Below are positions 34,732 to 42,944 of a stretch of 64,000 nt of DNA, one piece after another (position 1 is the stretch's first letter; each line of letters opens with the position of its first letter). The stretch covers positions 30,307-94,306 of the forward strand of contig NZ_BMYY01000007.1 of the NCBI RefSeq assembly GCF_014652515.1. Direction: 5' to 3'. Below the pieces are notes generated by a model. The model was not told the origin of the DNA, searched no databases, and saw only the letters and a program-made list of their open reading frames with translations. Both the position numbers and the translations under genes were made by a program. Origin of the DNA: Bacterioplanes sanyensis (GTDB lineage Bacteria > Pseudomonadota > Gammaproteobacteria > Pseudomonadales > Oceanobacteraceae).

Positions 34732-36072
34732 TTAGTGTACTTGGCGAAACCGGTGTGGACGCTGCAGAATTTGCCACATTGACCATACCATCAGTAAGCC
34801 ACGCGCCAGCAGGAAGCCATAAAATGCCCACCAAAGCCCAGCATTACCCCAAGGCTGCAGCCACCACCACAACGGCAAGAAACACAGACCAGCCGCCACC
34901 AACATGACGTTACGCATGGCTGCCGTCGCACCCGCTCCAACCAATACGCCGTCGAGCCAATAACTGAGAAAGCCGACTAACGGCAGGAAGAATAAGAACA
35001 CCTGATACTGCGCCAAACTGGCTTGTAACTCTGGGTTGTCCGTTAAGCGTTGCAGTAACCAGGGCCCTGCCAGCCAAAAGAACAGGCTTAAAGCCGCCGC
35101 CAACACGGCCGAACTGATGCCACTGGCCCAAATACTGCGCCGCAGGCGCACCAAGTGATTTTCGCCTAACGCTTGTCCGGTCAAGCTTTCAGCCGCATGG
35201 GCAAAGCCATCCAAGGCGTTAGAGATGAGCAGCAACAAGGTGATCAACATGGCATTGGTGGCCAAGATCAGTTCACCTTGGCGCGCGCCTTGGGCGGTAA
35301 AAAAGGCAAACACCGCCAGCAAGCATAAGGTGCGGACAAACAAATGCTGATTGACCCGCACGGTTGCCGCCATAGCGGCCCAAGCCGGCAATGGCCCTAG
35401 CCCTTTCAGCCCCTGATGCATGGCGAACCACAGCCCCAAACTGGCACCACTGTAATCGGCAATCACCGAGGCATAGGCGACCCCGTCGCTGGTTAAGTGC
35501 AGGCCATAAACGAACACAACATCCAATATGGCGTTCACCAGATTGGCGCACACCAGCATTACTAACGGAATGCGCGTTAAGCCCTGGCCTATAAACCAGC
35601 CCATTAGGCTGTATTGCACTAATACCGCCGGCGTCGCCAGCAAGCGAATGTGCAAATACGTCTGCGCTTCTTGATGAAGTTCTGCACTGCCTCCCATCAG
35701 TGGCAGCAAGATCGGCCACAACATCCAAGCGAGCAGAACTAAAGCCGGCACTAGCGGTAACACCAGCCATAAAGCCCGCTGTAGCACTTGCAACACCGCG
35801 GCTTGATCACGTCGGCCACTGGCCTGAGCCACCAGCGCCGTAGTGCCCATGCGCAAAAAACCGAAGCTCCAAAACAGCAAGGTAAACAGTTGACTGCCCA
35901 GCGCCACGGCAGCCAAATGGCGGGCGTCCGGCAAGTGGCCGAGCACGGCTGTATCCACCAACCCAAGCAGTGGCACCGTAATGTTGCTAACAATAATGGG
36001 CCAGGCCAGCGCCAGAATGCGACCTTGTGTCGCAGCCCAGCTGTCATTGTGAGGCGCTTGCACCGCCGCCAT
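34732..36072 (-). CDS. MATE-family efflux transporter (DinF-like)
   Basis: 446 residues with about twelve membrane helices. N-terminal MATE motifs: ILALAWPIIVSNITVPLLGLVDTAVLGHL and LRMGTTALVAQASGRRD; the second repeat begins near residue 230. The DinF branch of MATE proteins exports small drugs or bile salts using Na+ or H+ and is often LexA-controlled; no LexA site is evident here. It is divergent from the SCO gene by 46 bases. Confidence 0.88.
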   Translation of the reverse strand: MAAVQAPHNDSWAATQGRILALAWPIIVSNITVPLLGLVDTAVLGHLPDARHLAAVALGSQLFTLLFWSFGFLRMGTTALVAQASGRRDQAAVLQVLQRALWLVLPLVPALVLLAWMLWPILLPLMGGSAELHQEAQTYLHIRLLATPAVLVQYSLMGWFIGQGLTRIPLVMLVCANLVNAILDVVFVYGLHLTSDGVAYASVIADYSGASLGLWFAMHQGLKGLGPLPAWAAMAATVRVNQHLFVRTLCLLAVFAFFTAQGARQGELILATNAMLITLLLLISNALDGFAHAAESLTGQALGENHLVRLRRSIWASGISSAVLAAALSLFFWLAGPWLLQRLTDNPELQASLAQYQVFLFFLPLVGFLSYWLDGVLVGAGATAAMRNVMLVAAGLCFLPLWWWLQPWGNAGLWWAFYGFLLARGLLMVWSMWQILQRPHRFRQVH

Positions 36073-36118
36073 GATTGGTATACTCCTGCTGCATTGTTAT
36101 CGGTAAAAAGAGGTCGCT

Positions 36119-36739
36119 ATGGTACGCGTATTTGCCCTGTTCTTGGTGCTGGCATTGGCATTGCTCGCAGGGCTAGTGTCAGCCCCTAGCAATGACCCAG
36201 CTAAGTTGATCCAGCAAGATGGCTTGGTGCTGTTCCCAAGGCCATTGCCGGTAGCGCCATTTCAGTTCGTGGATGAGCACGGCGATGCCATCGATCAGCA
36301 GCAGTTACAAGGGCGTTGGCAGGTGCTGTTTTTTGGTTACACCTACTGCCCAGATATTTGTCCGATGACGCTGACTCACCTCAATCGCAGCTGGAAGAAG
36401 CTAACGCCTGTTCAACAGCAGCAATTGGGCGTGGTAATGGTCTCCGTTGATCCCCAGCGCGACACACCGCAGTCGTTGCAATCCTATATGGAGTATTTCA
36501 ACCCAGCGTTTCGTGCCATGACCGGCAACCCACAAAGTCTGCAACGCCTGGCGACGCAGTTACATGCCGTCTATAACCGCGTCGAGCGGCCCGATGGCCA
36601 AGCCTATTTAATGGATCACAGCGCCAACCTGGTGGTGTTAGACCCCAAGGGGCGTTATCGCGGTTACATTGCGCCGCCTCACGCCCCTGAGCGTCTCGTG
36701 CCGGTGCTTACAGCCTTGCTGGACGGCGCAGCAGGCTAA
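36119..36739 (+). CDS. SCO1/SenC-family copper chaperone
   Basis: 206 residues: an N-terminal membrane anchor (VFALFLVLALALLAGLVSAPS) and a thioredoxin-fold domain with the copper motif GYTYCPDICPMTLTHL (CxxxC, near residue 80) and the distant His ligand in LMDHSANLVVLD. SCO proteins deliver copper to the CuA site of cytochrome c oxidase. No oxidase subunit genes are adjacent. The 3' end overlaps convergent znuB by 32 bases. Confidence 0.9.
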   Translation: MVRVFALFLVLALALLAGLVSAPSNDPAKLIQQDGLVLFPRPLPVAPFQFVDEHGDAIDQQQLQGRWQVLFFGYTYCPDICPMTLTHLNRSWKKLTPVQQQQLGVVMVSVDPQRDTPQSLQSYMEYFNPAFRAMTGNPQSLQRLATQLHAVYNRVERPDGQAYLMDHSANLVVLDPKGRYRGYIAPPHAPERLVPVLTALLDGAAG

Positions 36740-37499
36740 GTACAAATAAAGTAGCGGCCGCCACCACCACACCAGGGCCAGCCGGTGTATCCCAGTAGAA
36801 GGATGACGCCATGCCGCTGAGCACCGCCAAGGTGCCCAGCACCATGGCAGCCAACGCCATTTGCGCCGGCGAGCGCGCCAGGCTTCGAGCCGTGGCAGCT
36901 GGAATTACCAACAAGGCACTGACCAGCAGTATGCCCACGACCTTCATGGCCAACGCCACCACTAGGGCCAGCAAGATCACTAGCAATAAGTTCAGGCGTT
37001 TGACCGGGTAACCGTCCATGCTGGCCAATTCTTCACTGACGGTAATGGCCACCAAACCGCGCCAATGCCAGGCCAGCAAACCACACACCAGCACGGCCGC
37101 CAGCGCCATCCACAGCACATCGCTGTGACGCACGGCTAGCAAATCACCAAACAAATAGCCCATCAAATCCACACGAATGCCATCCGCCAGACTTAAAGCC
37201 ACCATGCCCAGTGCCAGAGTCGAATGCGAAACAATACCGAGCAAGGTATCCGATGAGACCCGCGTCGCGCGCTGCAGAGGCAAGAGCAACAAGGCCAGTA
37301 CAATGCATGCCAGCACCAGCGCCAGCATGGGGTCTAGGTCGGTTAATACACCGAGGGTTACGCCCAACAAGGCACCGTGGGCTAAAGTGTCACCAAAAAA
37401 CGCCATGCGCCGCCACACCACAAAGCTGCCCAATGGCCCGGCCATCATGGCCAATAGCACACCCGCGGCCAACGCCGCACTCCACCAAGGTAACGTCAT
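36708..37499 (-). CDS. znuB: Zinc ABC transporter permease ZnuB
   Basis: 263 residues from ATG 37499, which overlaps the znuC stop in the usual ATGA fashion; the longer open frame to 37673 lies inside znuC and is not used. Seven to eight membrane helices of the ABC-3 family: LAAGVLLAMMAGPLGSFVVWRRMAFFGDTLAHGALLG, then SLADGIRVDLMGYLFGDLLAV, and SALLVIPAATARSLARSP. Works with ZnuC and ZnuA to import zinc across the inner membrane. Confidence 0.94.
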   Translation of the reverse strand: MTLPWWSAALAAGVLLAMMAGPLGSFVVWRRMAFFGDTLAHGALLGVTLGVLTDLDPMLALVLACIVLALLLLPLQRATRVSSDTLLGIVSHSTLALGMVALSLADGIRVDLMGYLFGDLLAVRHSDVLWMALAAVLVCGLLAWHWRGLVAITVSEELASMDGYPVKRLNLLLVILLALVVALAMKVVGILLVSALLVIPAATARSLARSPAQMALAAMVLGTLAVLSGMASSFYWDTPAGPGVVVAAATLFVLSLLRRPARL

Positions 37500-38248
37500 T
37501 GGGAATCTCCACGCACACTGACGGGCTCCACATGACCGTCCAGACAATGAGCATGGTCGTGATGGTGCGTGTAAGGCGCCATCGCCGGTTGGCGACCAAA
37601 CAAGGTCAAATAGGCTGGATCGATCGACACCTGATCCGGATGGCCAGAGCAACACACATGGCCATTCAGACAAATCACCTCATCCGTCGCTGCCATCACC
37701 AAATGCAAATCGTGGGAGACCATCAACACGGCACAGCCTAGCTCGTCTCGCAGCTGTGGAATCAGCTCGTACAGCTCTAGCTGGCCCTGCACGTCTACGC
37801 CCTGCACTGGTTCATCCAGCACTAACAGTTGTGGCCGATTGAGCAGTGCCCGCGCCAGCAGCACACGCTGCCACTCACCACCAGACAGGCGATGCACCGA
37901 CTGCTGCGCCAGCGTTTCAATCTTCAGCCGCTGCAGCCAGCCTGTGATGTCGGCACGACGCGCCTGACGCGACAGCGCTAAAAAATCGAACACGGTTAAT
38001 GGCAGACGATCGTCCAGGGTTAAGCGCTGGGGCATGTAACCAATACGCAAGCCAGGTAAACGCCAAACCTCACCGCTGTCGACCCCCTCCAAGCCAAGCA
38101 GCACCCGAGTTAACGTCGATTTACCACACCCGTTAGGGCCGATCAGCGTCATAATTTGGCCAGCGGTCAAACTCAGACTGACGTTATCTAACACCTGCTT
38201 GTGCTGACGTTGCAGATGCAATCCAGTCGCGCGCAGTAACTCAGTCAA
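37496..38248 (-). CDS. znuC: Zinc ABC transporter ATP-binding protein ZnuC
   Basis: The likely start is TTG 38248, overlapping the zur stop (TTGACTGA) with a GGAG site seven bases upstream; an ATG at 38281 further inside zur lacks such a site. About 250 residues with Walker A GPNGCGKST, signature LSGGEWQRVLLARAL, Walker B LLVLDEP and the switch His (MVSHDLH). A His-rich tail (YTHHHDHAHCLDGH) matches zinc-handling ZnuC proteins. The order is zur-znuC-znuB, opposite znuA. Confidence 0.93.
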   Translation of the reverse strand: MTELLRATGLHLQRQHKQVLDNVSLSLTAGQIMTLIGPNGCGKSTLTRVLLGLEGVDSGEVWRLPGLRIGYMPQRLTLDDRLPLTVFDFLALSRQARRADITGWLQRLKIETLAQQSVHRLSGGEWQRVLLARALLNRPQLLVLDEPVQGVDVQGQLELYELIPQLRDELGCAVLMVSHDLHLVMAATDEVICLNGHVCCSGHPDQVSIDPAYLTLFGRQPAMAPYTHHHDHAHCLDGHVEPVSVRGDSQ

Positions 38249-38723
38249 GGGGCTGCTCCGTGCACTTAGGGCATAAGCCACTGAGCTCGGTGATTTGGTG
38301 CTCGACGGTCACCCCCAGCGACTGCTCGACCTCAGCGGACAGCCGGCTAACCGCTGCGCTATCAAGCTCCTGCGCAATGCCGCACTGACGACACAAAAAG
38401 AAGCAGCTAGGGTGCTGATGACCGGGGTTGGTGCAGCCGGTAAACGCATTAAGGCTGCTAATGCGGTGCACCAGCCCAAGCTCCAGCAGAAAATCTAATG
38501 CCCGATAGACGGTCGGCGGCGCTGAGTTGAAGCCATCTTCCGCCAACGCCGGCAGCAAATCGTAAGCTCCGACCGGCTTGTGGCTTTGCCACACCAGCTC
38601 CAACACACGTTTGCGAATGGCGGTTAAACGCACACCTTGCTGCTCGCACAGCGAGCGTGCCTGCGTCAGCGCTTGGTCGATACAGTGGTTGTGGTTGTGA
38701 GGCGAAAGGACATCTTGAGTCAT
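38241..38723 (-). CDS. zur: Zinc uptake regulator Zur (Fur family)
   Basis: 160 residues from ATG 38723; the frame extends to 38780 but that part is the znuA promoter. A winged helix domain (QGVRLTAIRKRVLELVWQSHKPVGAYDLLPAL; PPTVYRALDFLLE) is followed by the dimerisation domain with Cys pairs CRQC and CPKC for structural zinc. An N-terminal HNHNH run may bind extra zinc. Zur represses znu genes when zinc is ample, and the 56-base gap to znuA holds a shared operator candidate. Confidence 0.94.
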   Translation of the reverse strand: MTQDVLSPHNHNHCIDQALTQARSLCEQQGVRLTAIRKRVLELVWQSHKPVGAYDLLPALAEDGFNSAPPTVYRALDFLLELGLVHRISSLNAFTGCTNPGHQHPSCFFLCRQCGIAQELDSAAVSRLSAEVEQSLGVTVEHQITELSGLCPKCTEQPLD

Positions 38724-38738
38724 AGCAGTAAAATCTAG

Positions 38739-38751
38739 GTTATAATGTTGC
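38739..38751. promoter_or_regulatory. Candidate Zur operator in the zur/znuA intergenic gap
   Basis: GTTATAATGTTGC overlaps the TATAAT -10 candidate for znuA. The first eight bases match the left half of the gammaproteobacterial Zur box (GTTATAATATAAC); the right half is only partly conserved. The position between the divergent zur and znuA genes fits a single operator for both. Confidence 0.4.
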
Positions 38752-38779
38752 AATTCTACGTCAGGACCCGTGCAACTCA

Positions 38780-39595
38780 ATGATAAAAGCTGCTTTATTT
38801 GCCATCGGTGTGCTATTCACCTCTCTGACTTTCGCCCAACAACAGCCGAAAGTGCTCGCCAGCGTTCATCCTCTGGCGTTGGTGGCGGCTTCCGTCGTTG
38901 CCACTGACGACCTTCATACGCTAGTGCCCGGCCATTTGTCACCGCATGATTTTGCCCTGCGGCCATCGGACATTGATCGCTTGCAGCAAGCCGATGTCAT
39001 TATTTGGAGTGGCCCACAAGCCGAGCCCTACTTGCGCGGCTTTGTCGCCCGCTGGCCGGACAAGATCTGGCTCAATGCCGCCGACTATGCGCCTGAAGGC
39101 GCCAGTGATGATCCGCATTGGTGGCTGTCACCAACGACTATGCGCGCGTTGCAAGCGCAGCTGGCCCAACATCTTGAGCGCAGCCCTGAGCCGTTCCAGC
39201 AACAGCTGCAGCAAGCTCTAGAAGACAGCAAGGCTTTGCTTGCACCCGTGCGTGAGCGCGGCTTTTATGTATTTCACCGCGCCTATGACCACTGGGTTGA
39301 GGCGCTGCAGCTAAATCAGCTGGGTTCCCTCACCCTGTCGCCAGAGCACAAACCCGGCTTGCGCACCTTGAGTAAGATTCGCTCGCAACTGCAGCAAGGC
39401 AAGGCTCATTGTGTGTTCAGTGAGCCGCAATACGACCCAGCGTTGATCGACTCCCTCACTCAGGGGCTTAACATAAATCGCGCCGAGCTCGACCCCATGG
39501 CTGCAGCCATCGTGCCTACGGCAGATGCTTACCCAAATTATTTGCGCCAGTTAGCGCAAGCGGCTGCCGAGTGTTTAGGCCCGCTGCAACCGTGA
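38780..39595 (+). CDS. znuA: Zinc ABC transporter periplasmic binding protein ZnuA
   Basis: 271 residues; signal peptide to TFA near residue 19. Cluster A-I binding-protein features include the first zinc ligand in ASVHPLALVA, HLSPHDFALRPSDID, the ligand His in FYVFHRAYDHW near residue 170, and the acidic ligand in AELDPM. Unlike many ZnuA proteins it lacks the long His-rich loop, having only LVPGHLSPHD. It is divergent from zur-znuC-znuB. Captures zinc in the periplasm for ZnuBC. Confidence 0.93.
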   Translation: MIKAALFAIGVLFTSLTFAQQQPKVLASVHPLALVAASVVATDDLHTLVPGHLSPHDFALRPSDIDRLQQADVIIWSGPQAEPYLRGFVARWPDKIWLNAADYAPEGASDDPHWWLSPTTMRALQAQLAQHLERSPEPFQQQLQQALEDSKALLAPVRERGFYVFHRAYDHWVEALQLNQLGSLTLSPEHKPGLRTLSKIRSQLQQGKAHCVFSEPQYDPALIDSLTQGLNINRAELDPMAAAIVPTADAYPNYLRQLAQAAAECLGPLQP

Positions 39596-39666
39596 AGCTG
39601 GCGAGCACATCATTGAAATAGCCACAGCAGGCCCTAGAATAGCGGCCCGTCTAATTGGAGGCTGTT

Positions 39667-41028
39667 ATGGCACTGGCTGTTGTTACCCTGGCTGCGGGCA
39701 AAGGTTCGCGCATGAAATCAGACCTACCCAAAGTTCTGCACCCGTTAGCGGGACGCCCGATGCTGGCACACGTGCTGGATGCTGCTCGCGCCCTGCCGGA
39801 TGCGCGTCAGCACGTCGTTATTGGTCACGGGGCTGAAGCAGTCAAAGCCAGCTTCGCCGATGACAGCATTCTCTGGGCTGAGCAGACCGAGCAACTCGGC
39901 ACTGGCCACGCCGTCGCCCAAGCCATGCCCGCCATCAAAGCCAGCGATACGGTACTGGTGCTGTATGGCGATGTGCCGTTATTGCAAACCGACACACTGC
40001 GTCAGCTGTTGCAGCAAACGGCCGGCGATGCCCTCGCTCTGCTAACGGTTGAGCTAGCAGACCCAACGGGTTACGGCCGCATAGTGCGCAACGGCAGCGG
40101 TCTGATTGAAGCCATTGTTGAACACAAAGATGCCAACGAAGAACAGCGCCGCATCAGTGAGGTAAACACCGGCATTCTTGCCGTATCCGCTGCCCATCTT
40201 GCGCGTTGGTTGCCACAACTCTCTGCCGCCAATGCCCAGGGTGAGTACTACCTGACCGACATTATTGCCATGGCCGTTGACGAAGGCATTCGCGTCAACA
40301 GCATGCAGCCGCAGCACAGCGATGAAGTGCAAGGCGTTAACGATCGTTTGCAGTTGGCCCAGCTGGAGCGCAGCTTGCAACGTCGCCGCGCCGAGCAGCT
40401 GATGCGTGACGGTGCCACGCTGGCAGACCCAGCACGCATCGACATTCGCGGCCATTTGAGCGTCGGCACAGACGTGCACATTGATGTTGGCTGTGTGTTC
40501 GAAGGCGACGTCAGCTTGGGCGATGGTGTGCGCATTGGCCCTAATTGCGTGTTACGCGACGTGCATGTCGGTGCTAACAGCCAAATCGAAGCCTTCTCTT
40601 TACTGCAGCAAGCGCATGTTGCAGAGCAATGCAGCGTCGGCCCTTACGCACGTTTGCGCCCAGGGGCCGAACTGGCACCAGGGGCCAAAGTCGGTAATTT
40701 CTGCGAAGTGAAAAAAGCGCACATCGGCGCCGGAGCCAAGGTCAATCACTTAAGCTACATCGGCGATGCACAAGTAGGCGAGCGGGTGAACATCGGTGCT
40801 GGCACCATTACCTGCAACTACGATGGCGTTAACAAGCACCGTACCGAGATTGGCAACGATGCTTTCATCGGCTCCAACACGGCGCTGGTGGCGCCGGTCA
40901 GCATTGGCCAAGGTGCAACGGTTGGCGCAGGCTCAGTGGTAACGAAAGCCGTCGAAGACGAGCAGCTGGCCATTGGCCGCGCCAAGCAGCGCAATATCGA
41001 CCACTGGCAACGACCCGAAAAAAAATAG
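39667..41028 (+). CDS. glmU: Bifunctional GlcNAc-1-P uridyltransferase / GlcN-1-P acetyltransferase GlmU
   Basis: 453 residues from ATG 39667, with a GGAG site eight bases upstream (an in-frame TTG at 39655 is not needed). The N-terminal pyrophosphorylase domain has [22 protein letters not shown]; the C-terminal half is a left-handed beta-helix ([43 protein letters not shown]) for acetyl transfer. The enzyme makes UDP-GlcNAc from glucosamine-1-phosphate. It is not beside glmR-glmS, which lies ~30 kb upstream. Confidence 0.97.
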   Translation: MALAVVTLAAGKGSRMKSDLPKVLHPLAGRPMLAHVLDAARALPDARQHVVIGHGAEAVKASFADDSILWAEQTEQLGTGHAVAQAMPAIKASDTVLVLYGDVPLLQTDTLRQLLQQTAGDALALLTVELADPTGYGRIVRNGSGLIEAIVEHKDANEEQRRISEVNTGILAVSAAHLARWLPQLSAANAQGEYYLTDIIAMAVDEGIRVNSMQPQHSDEVQGVNDRLQLAQLERSLQRRRAEQLMRDGATLADPARIDIRGHLSVGTDVHIDVGCVFEGDVSLGDGVRIGPNCVLRDVHVGANSQIEAFSLLQQAHVAEQCSVGPYARLRPGAELAPGAKVGNFCEVKKAHIGAGAKVNHLSYIGDAQVGERVNIGAGTITCNYDGVNKHRTEIGNDAFIGSNTALVAPVSIGQGATVGAGSVVTKAVEDEQLAIGRAKQRNIDHWQRPEKK

Positions 41029-41033
41029 CGCGT

Positions 41034-41885
41034 CTACACCAATCCCATGGCGGTGAGCAGTTCGTCATAGCCCTCGCGGTAATTGGGGTATTTAAACTCA
41101 TACCCCAATGCTTTCAGGCGCTGATTGCTGCAGCGACGGTTAGCCCGGCGAGTGACCTCGGGCATATCGTGATCCGGGTCGACATCACCGATGCGATCTT
41201 TCATCCATTCCAACACGTCGAACAAGGTCGCCGGCTCATCATCGGTGGCCAAATAGACATCATCTAACGGCTGTTCGTTTAAAGCACGGTCGATCAGCAG
41301 CGACAGCACTCCTATGCAATCGTCACGGTGAATGCGATTGGTCCACACCGGTGGTTCCGGGTCGCAATGGCCGCCGTGCCGTGCTTGCTCAATCATGCGA
41401 TTACGGCCTGGGCCGTAAATCCCAGTAAAGCGCACCACAGTGCCGGGTAGCTTGTCTTTTAACAGTGCCTGCTCAGCGGCCAGCATTTCTTTGCCGGCAA
41501 AGCTGGCGGGCTCAGTCGGCGCAGTTTCATCAACCCATTCACCGTCCATTTGATGATAAACACTGGAGCTAGAAACAAAGAACACCCGTTTAGGTGACTG
41601 CTGGCGCACGGCCTTTAGCACATTGCGCAGGCCCTTGTAATAAAAGGTGTGATAGCCGTCTTTGGAAAACTCAGGTGACGCCACGCTGTACACCACGATA
41701 TCCACTGGCTGCTCCAATACCGTTAAGGTTTCTGGGTCTGCCACATCGGCCTGTAACGCGGTAATGCCCTCGCCCATGGACTTATCTGAGCGTCGTACCG
41801 TGGTGACCTCGTGGCCCTGTTGCTGCATATGACGAGCCAGCGTTCCCCCGATATCACCGGCTCCAACAATCAGAATACGCGCCAT
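41034..41885 (-). CDS. NAD(P)-binding epimerase/reductase (atypical SDR, YeeZ-like)
   Basis: 283 residues: N-terminal GAGDIGGTLA dinucleotide-binding loop, then LQADVADPE, FFVSSSSVYHQ (Ser near the active site), GKEMLAAEQALL, and VVRFTGIYGPGRN. These are hallmarks of extended SDR or NmrA-like proteins related to E. coli YeeZ. The classical YxxxK is replaced by a degraded version, so catalysis is uncertain. It ends 6 bases from glmU and is divergent from oxyR. Confidence 0.75.
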   Translation of the reverse strand: MARILIVGAGDIGGTLARHMQQQGHEVTTVRRSDKSMGEGITALQADVADPETLTVLEQPVDIVVYSVASPEFSKDGYHTFYYKGLRNVLKAVRQQSPKRVFFVSSSSVYHQMDGEWVDETAPTEPASFAGKEMLAAEQALLKDKLPGTVVRFTGIYGPGRNRMIEQARHGGHCDPEPPVWTNRIHRDDCIGVLSLLIDRALNEQPLDDVYLATDDEPATLFDVLEWMKDRIGDVDPDHDMPEVTRRANRRCSNQRLKALGYEFKYPNYREGYDELLTAMGLV

Positions 41886-41991
41886 ATCTTACTCCCCCAC
41901 TGCTGGAAACTTGCGCTGCCACGGCCGAGCGTGGCCTTATCTTAGTTATTCTATTCCAGCCACTGCCGGACGCTTTATTTTCACTAGCCTG

Positions 41992-42024
41992 ATAGGTAAG
42001 CTTTATCGCGTATTTCTTACCTAT
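41992..42024. promoter_or_regulatory. Inverted repeat before oxyR, candidate OxyR autoregulatory site
   Basis: ATAGGTAAG and its exact complement CTTACCTAT are separated by 15 bases. Each arm carries the ATAG/CTAT ends of the OxyR half-site, and the left half reads ATAG-N-T...TTAT. The site ends 14 bases before the oxyR start, where autorepression is known in other bacteria. The half-site spacing is shorter than the canonical 37-bp motif. Confidence 0.45.
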
Positions 42025-42038
42025 ACAAGAGACTTATC

Positions 42039-42935
42039 ATGACCCTGACGGAGCTGAAATACATCGTCACCCTCGCCCAAGAGCGCCATTTTGGCCGCGC
42101 GGCGGAGAAATGTTTCGTCAGTCAGCCGACGCTGAGCGTAGCGATAAAAAAGTTAGAAAGCGAGCTGGAAGTAGCAATTTTTGAGCGCAGTAAAAGCGCC
42201 GTTCGGGTCACGCCATTAGGCGAGCGCATCGTTGCTCAAGCCCAGCGTGTATTAGAGGAAGCACGTGGCATTAAGGAGCTGGCCAGTGCCGGTAAAGACC
42301 AGCTCAGCACACCGCTGCGCATCGGTGCCATCTTTACCATTGGCCCGTATTTATTCCCTCATTTGGTGCCGCAACTGCACCGCCGCGCGCCCACCATGCC
42401 GCTTTACTTAGAAGAAAACTACACCGGCGTATTGCGGCGCCAGCTACGCGATGGTGAGCTCGACGCCATCATCGTCGCGCTGCCATTTACCGAGCCCGAT
42501 GTTGTTACCCGGGTGCTTTACGATGAAAATTTTGTGGTGGTATTGCCTCACAGCCACCCCTGGTGCCAGCGCGACGCCATTGAGCCCGAAATGTTGGCCG
42601 ACGAAGATTTACTGATGCTGGGTGAAGGCCATTGCTTTCGCGATCAGGTATTTGAGTTTTGCCCAGATTTAAGCCGCAAGCACCACACCCGCTTGGGCAG
42701 CGTCACCGAGGGCAGCTCATTGGAAACCCTCAAGCACATGGTGGCCACGGGTCTGGGCATTACCGTATTGCCTGAGTCTGCCATCAGTAACATCGATCAC
42801 AATCTGGTAACCACCAAGCCCTTTACCTCGCCGGCCCCTTATCGCAGCGTGGCATTGGCGTGGCGCATCAGCTTCCCACGTGGTCAAGCCATCGACCTGA
42901 TGCTGGAAACCGCTCGCCAGTGCCAACTGGGCTAA
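42039..42935 (+). CDS. oxyR: Hydrogen-peroxide-sensing LysR regulator OxyR
   Basis: 298 residues. The LysR DNA-binding domain (LAQERHFGRAAEKCFVSQPTLSVAIKKLESELE) leads to a sensor domain with both redox cysteines in their exact E. coli positions: Cys199 in GEGHCFRDQ and Cys208 in FEFCPDL. Oxidation to the 199-208 disulfide would activate catalase and peroxidase genes. It is followed 9 bases later by recG, the widespread oxyR-recG order. Confidence 0.97.
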   Translation: MTLTELKYIVTLAQERHFGRAAEKCFVSQPTLSVAIKKLESELEVAIFERSKSAVRVTPLGERIVAQAQRVLEEARGIKELASAGKDQLSTPLRIGAIFTIGPYLFPHLVPQLHRRAPTMPLYLEENYTGVLRRQLRDGELDAIIVALPFTEPDVVTRVLYDENFVVVLPHSHPWCQRDAIEPEMLADEDLLMLGEGHCFRDQVFEFCPDLSRKHHTRLGSVTEGSSLETLKHMVATGLGITVLPESAISNIDHNLVTTKPFTSPAPYRSVALAWRISFPRGQAIDLMLETARQCQLG

Positions 42936-42944
42936 GCCATTCGC

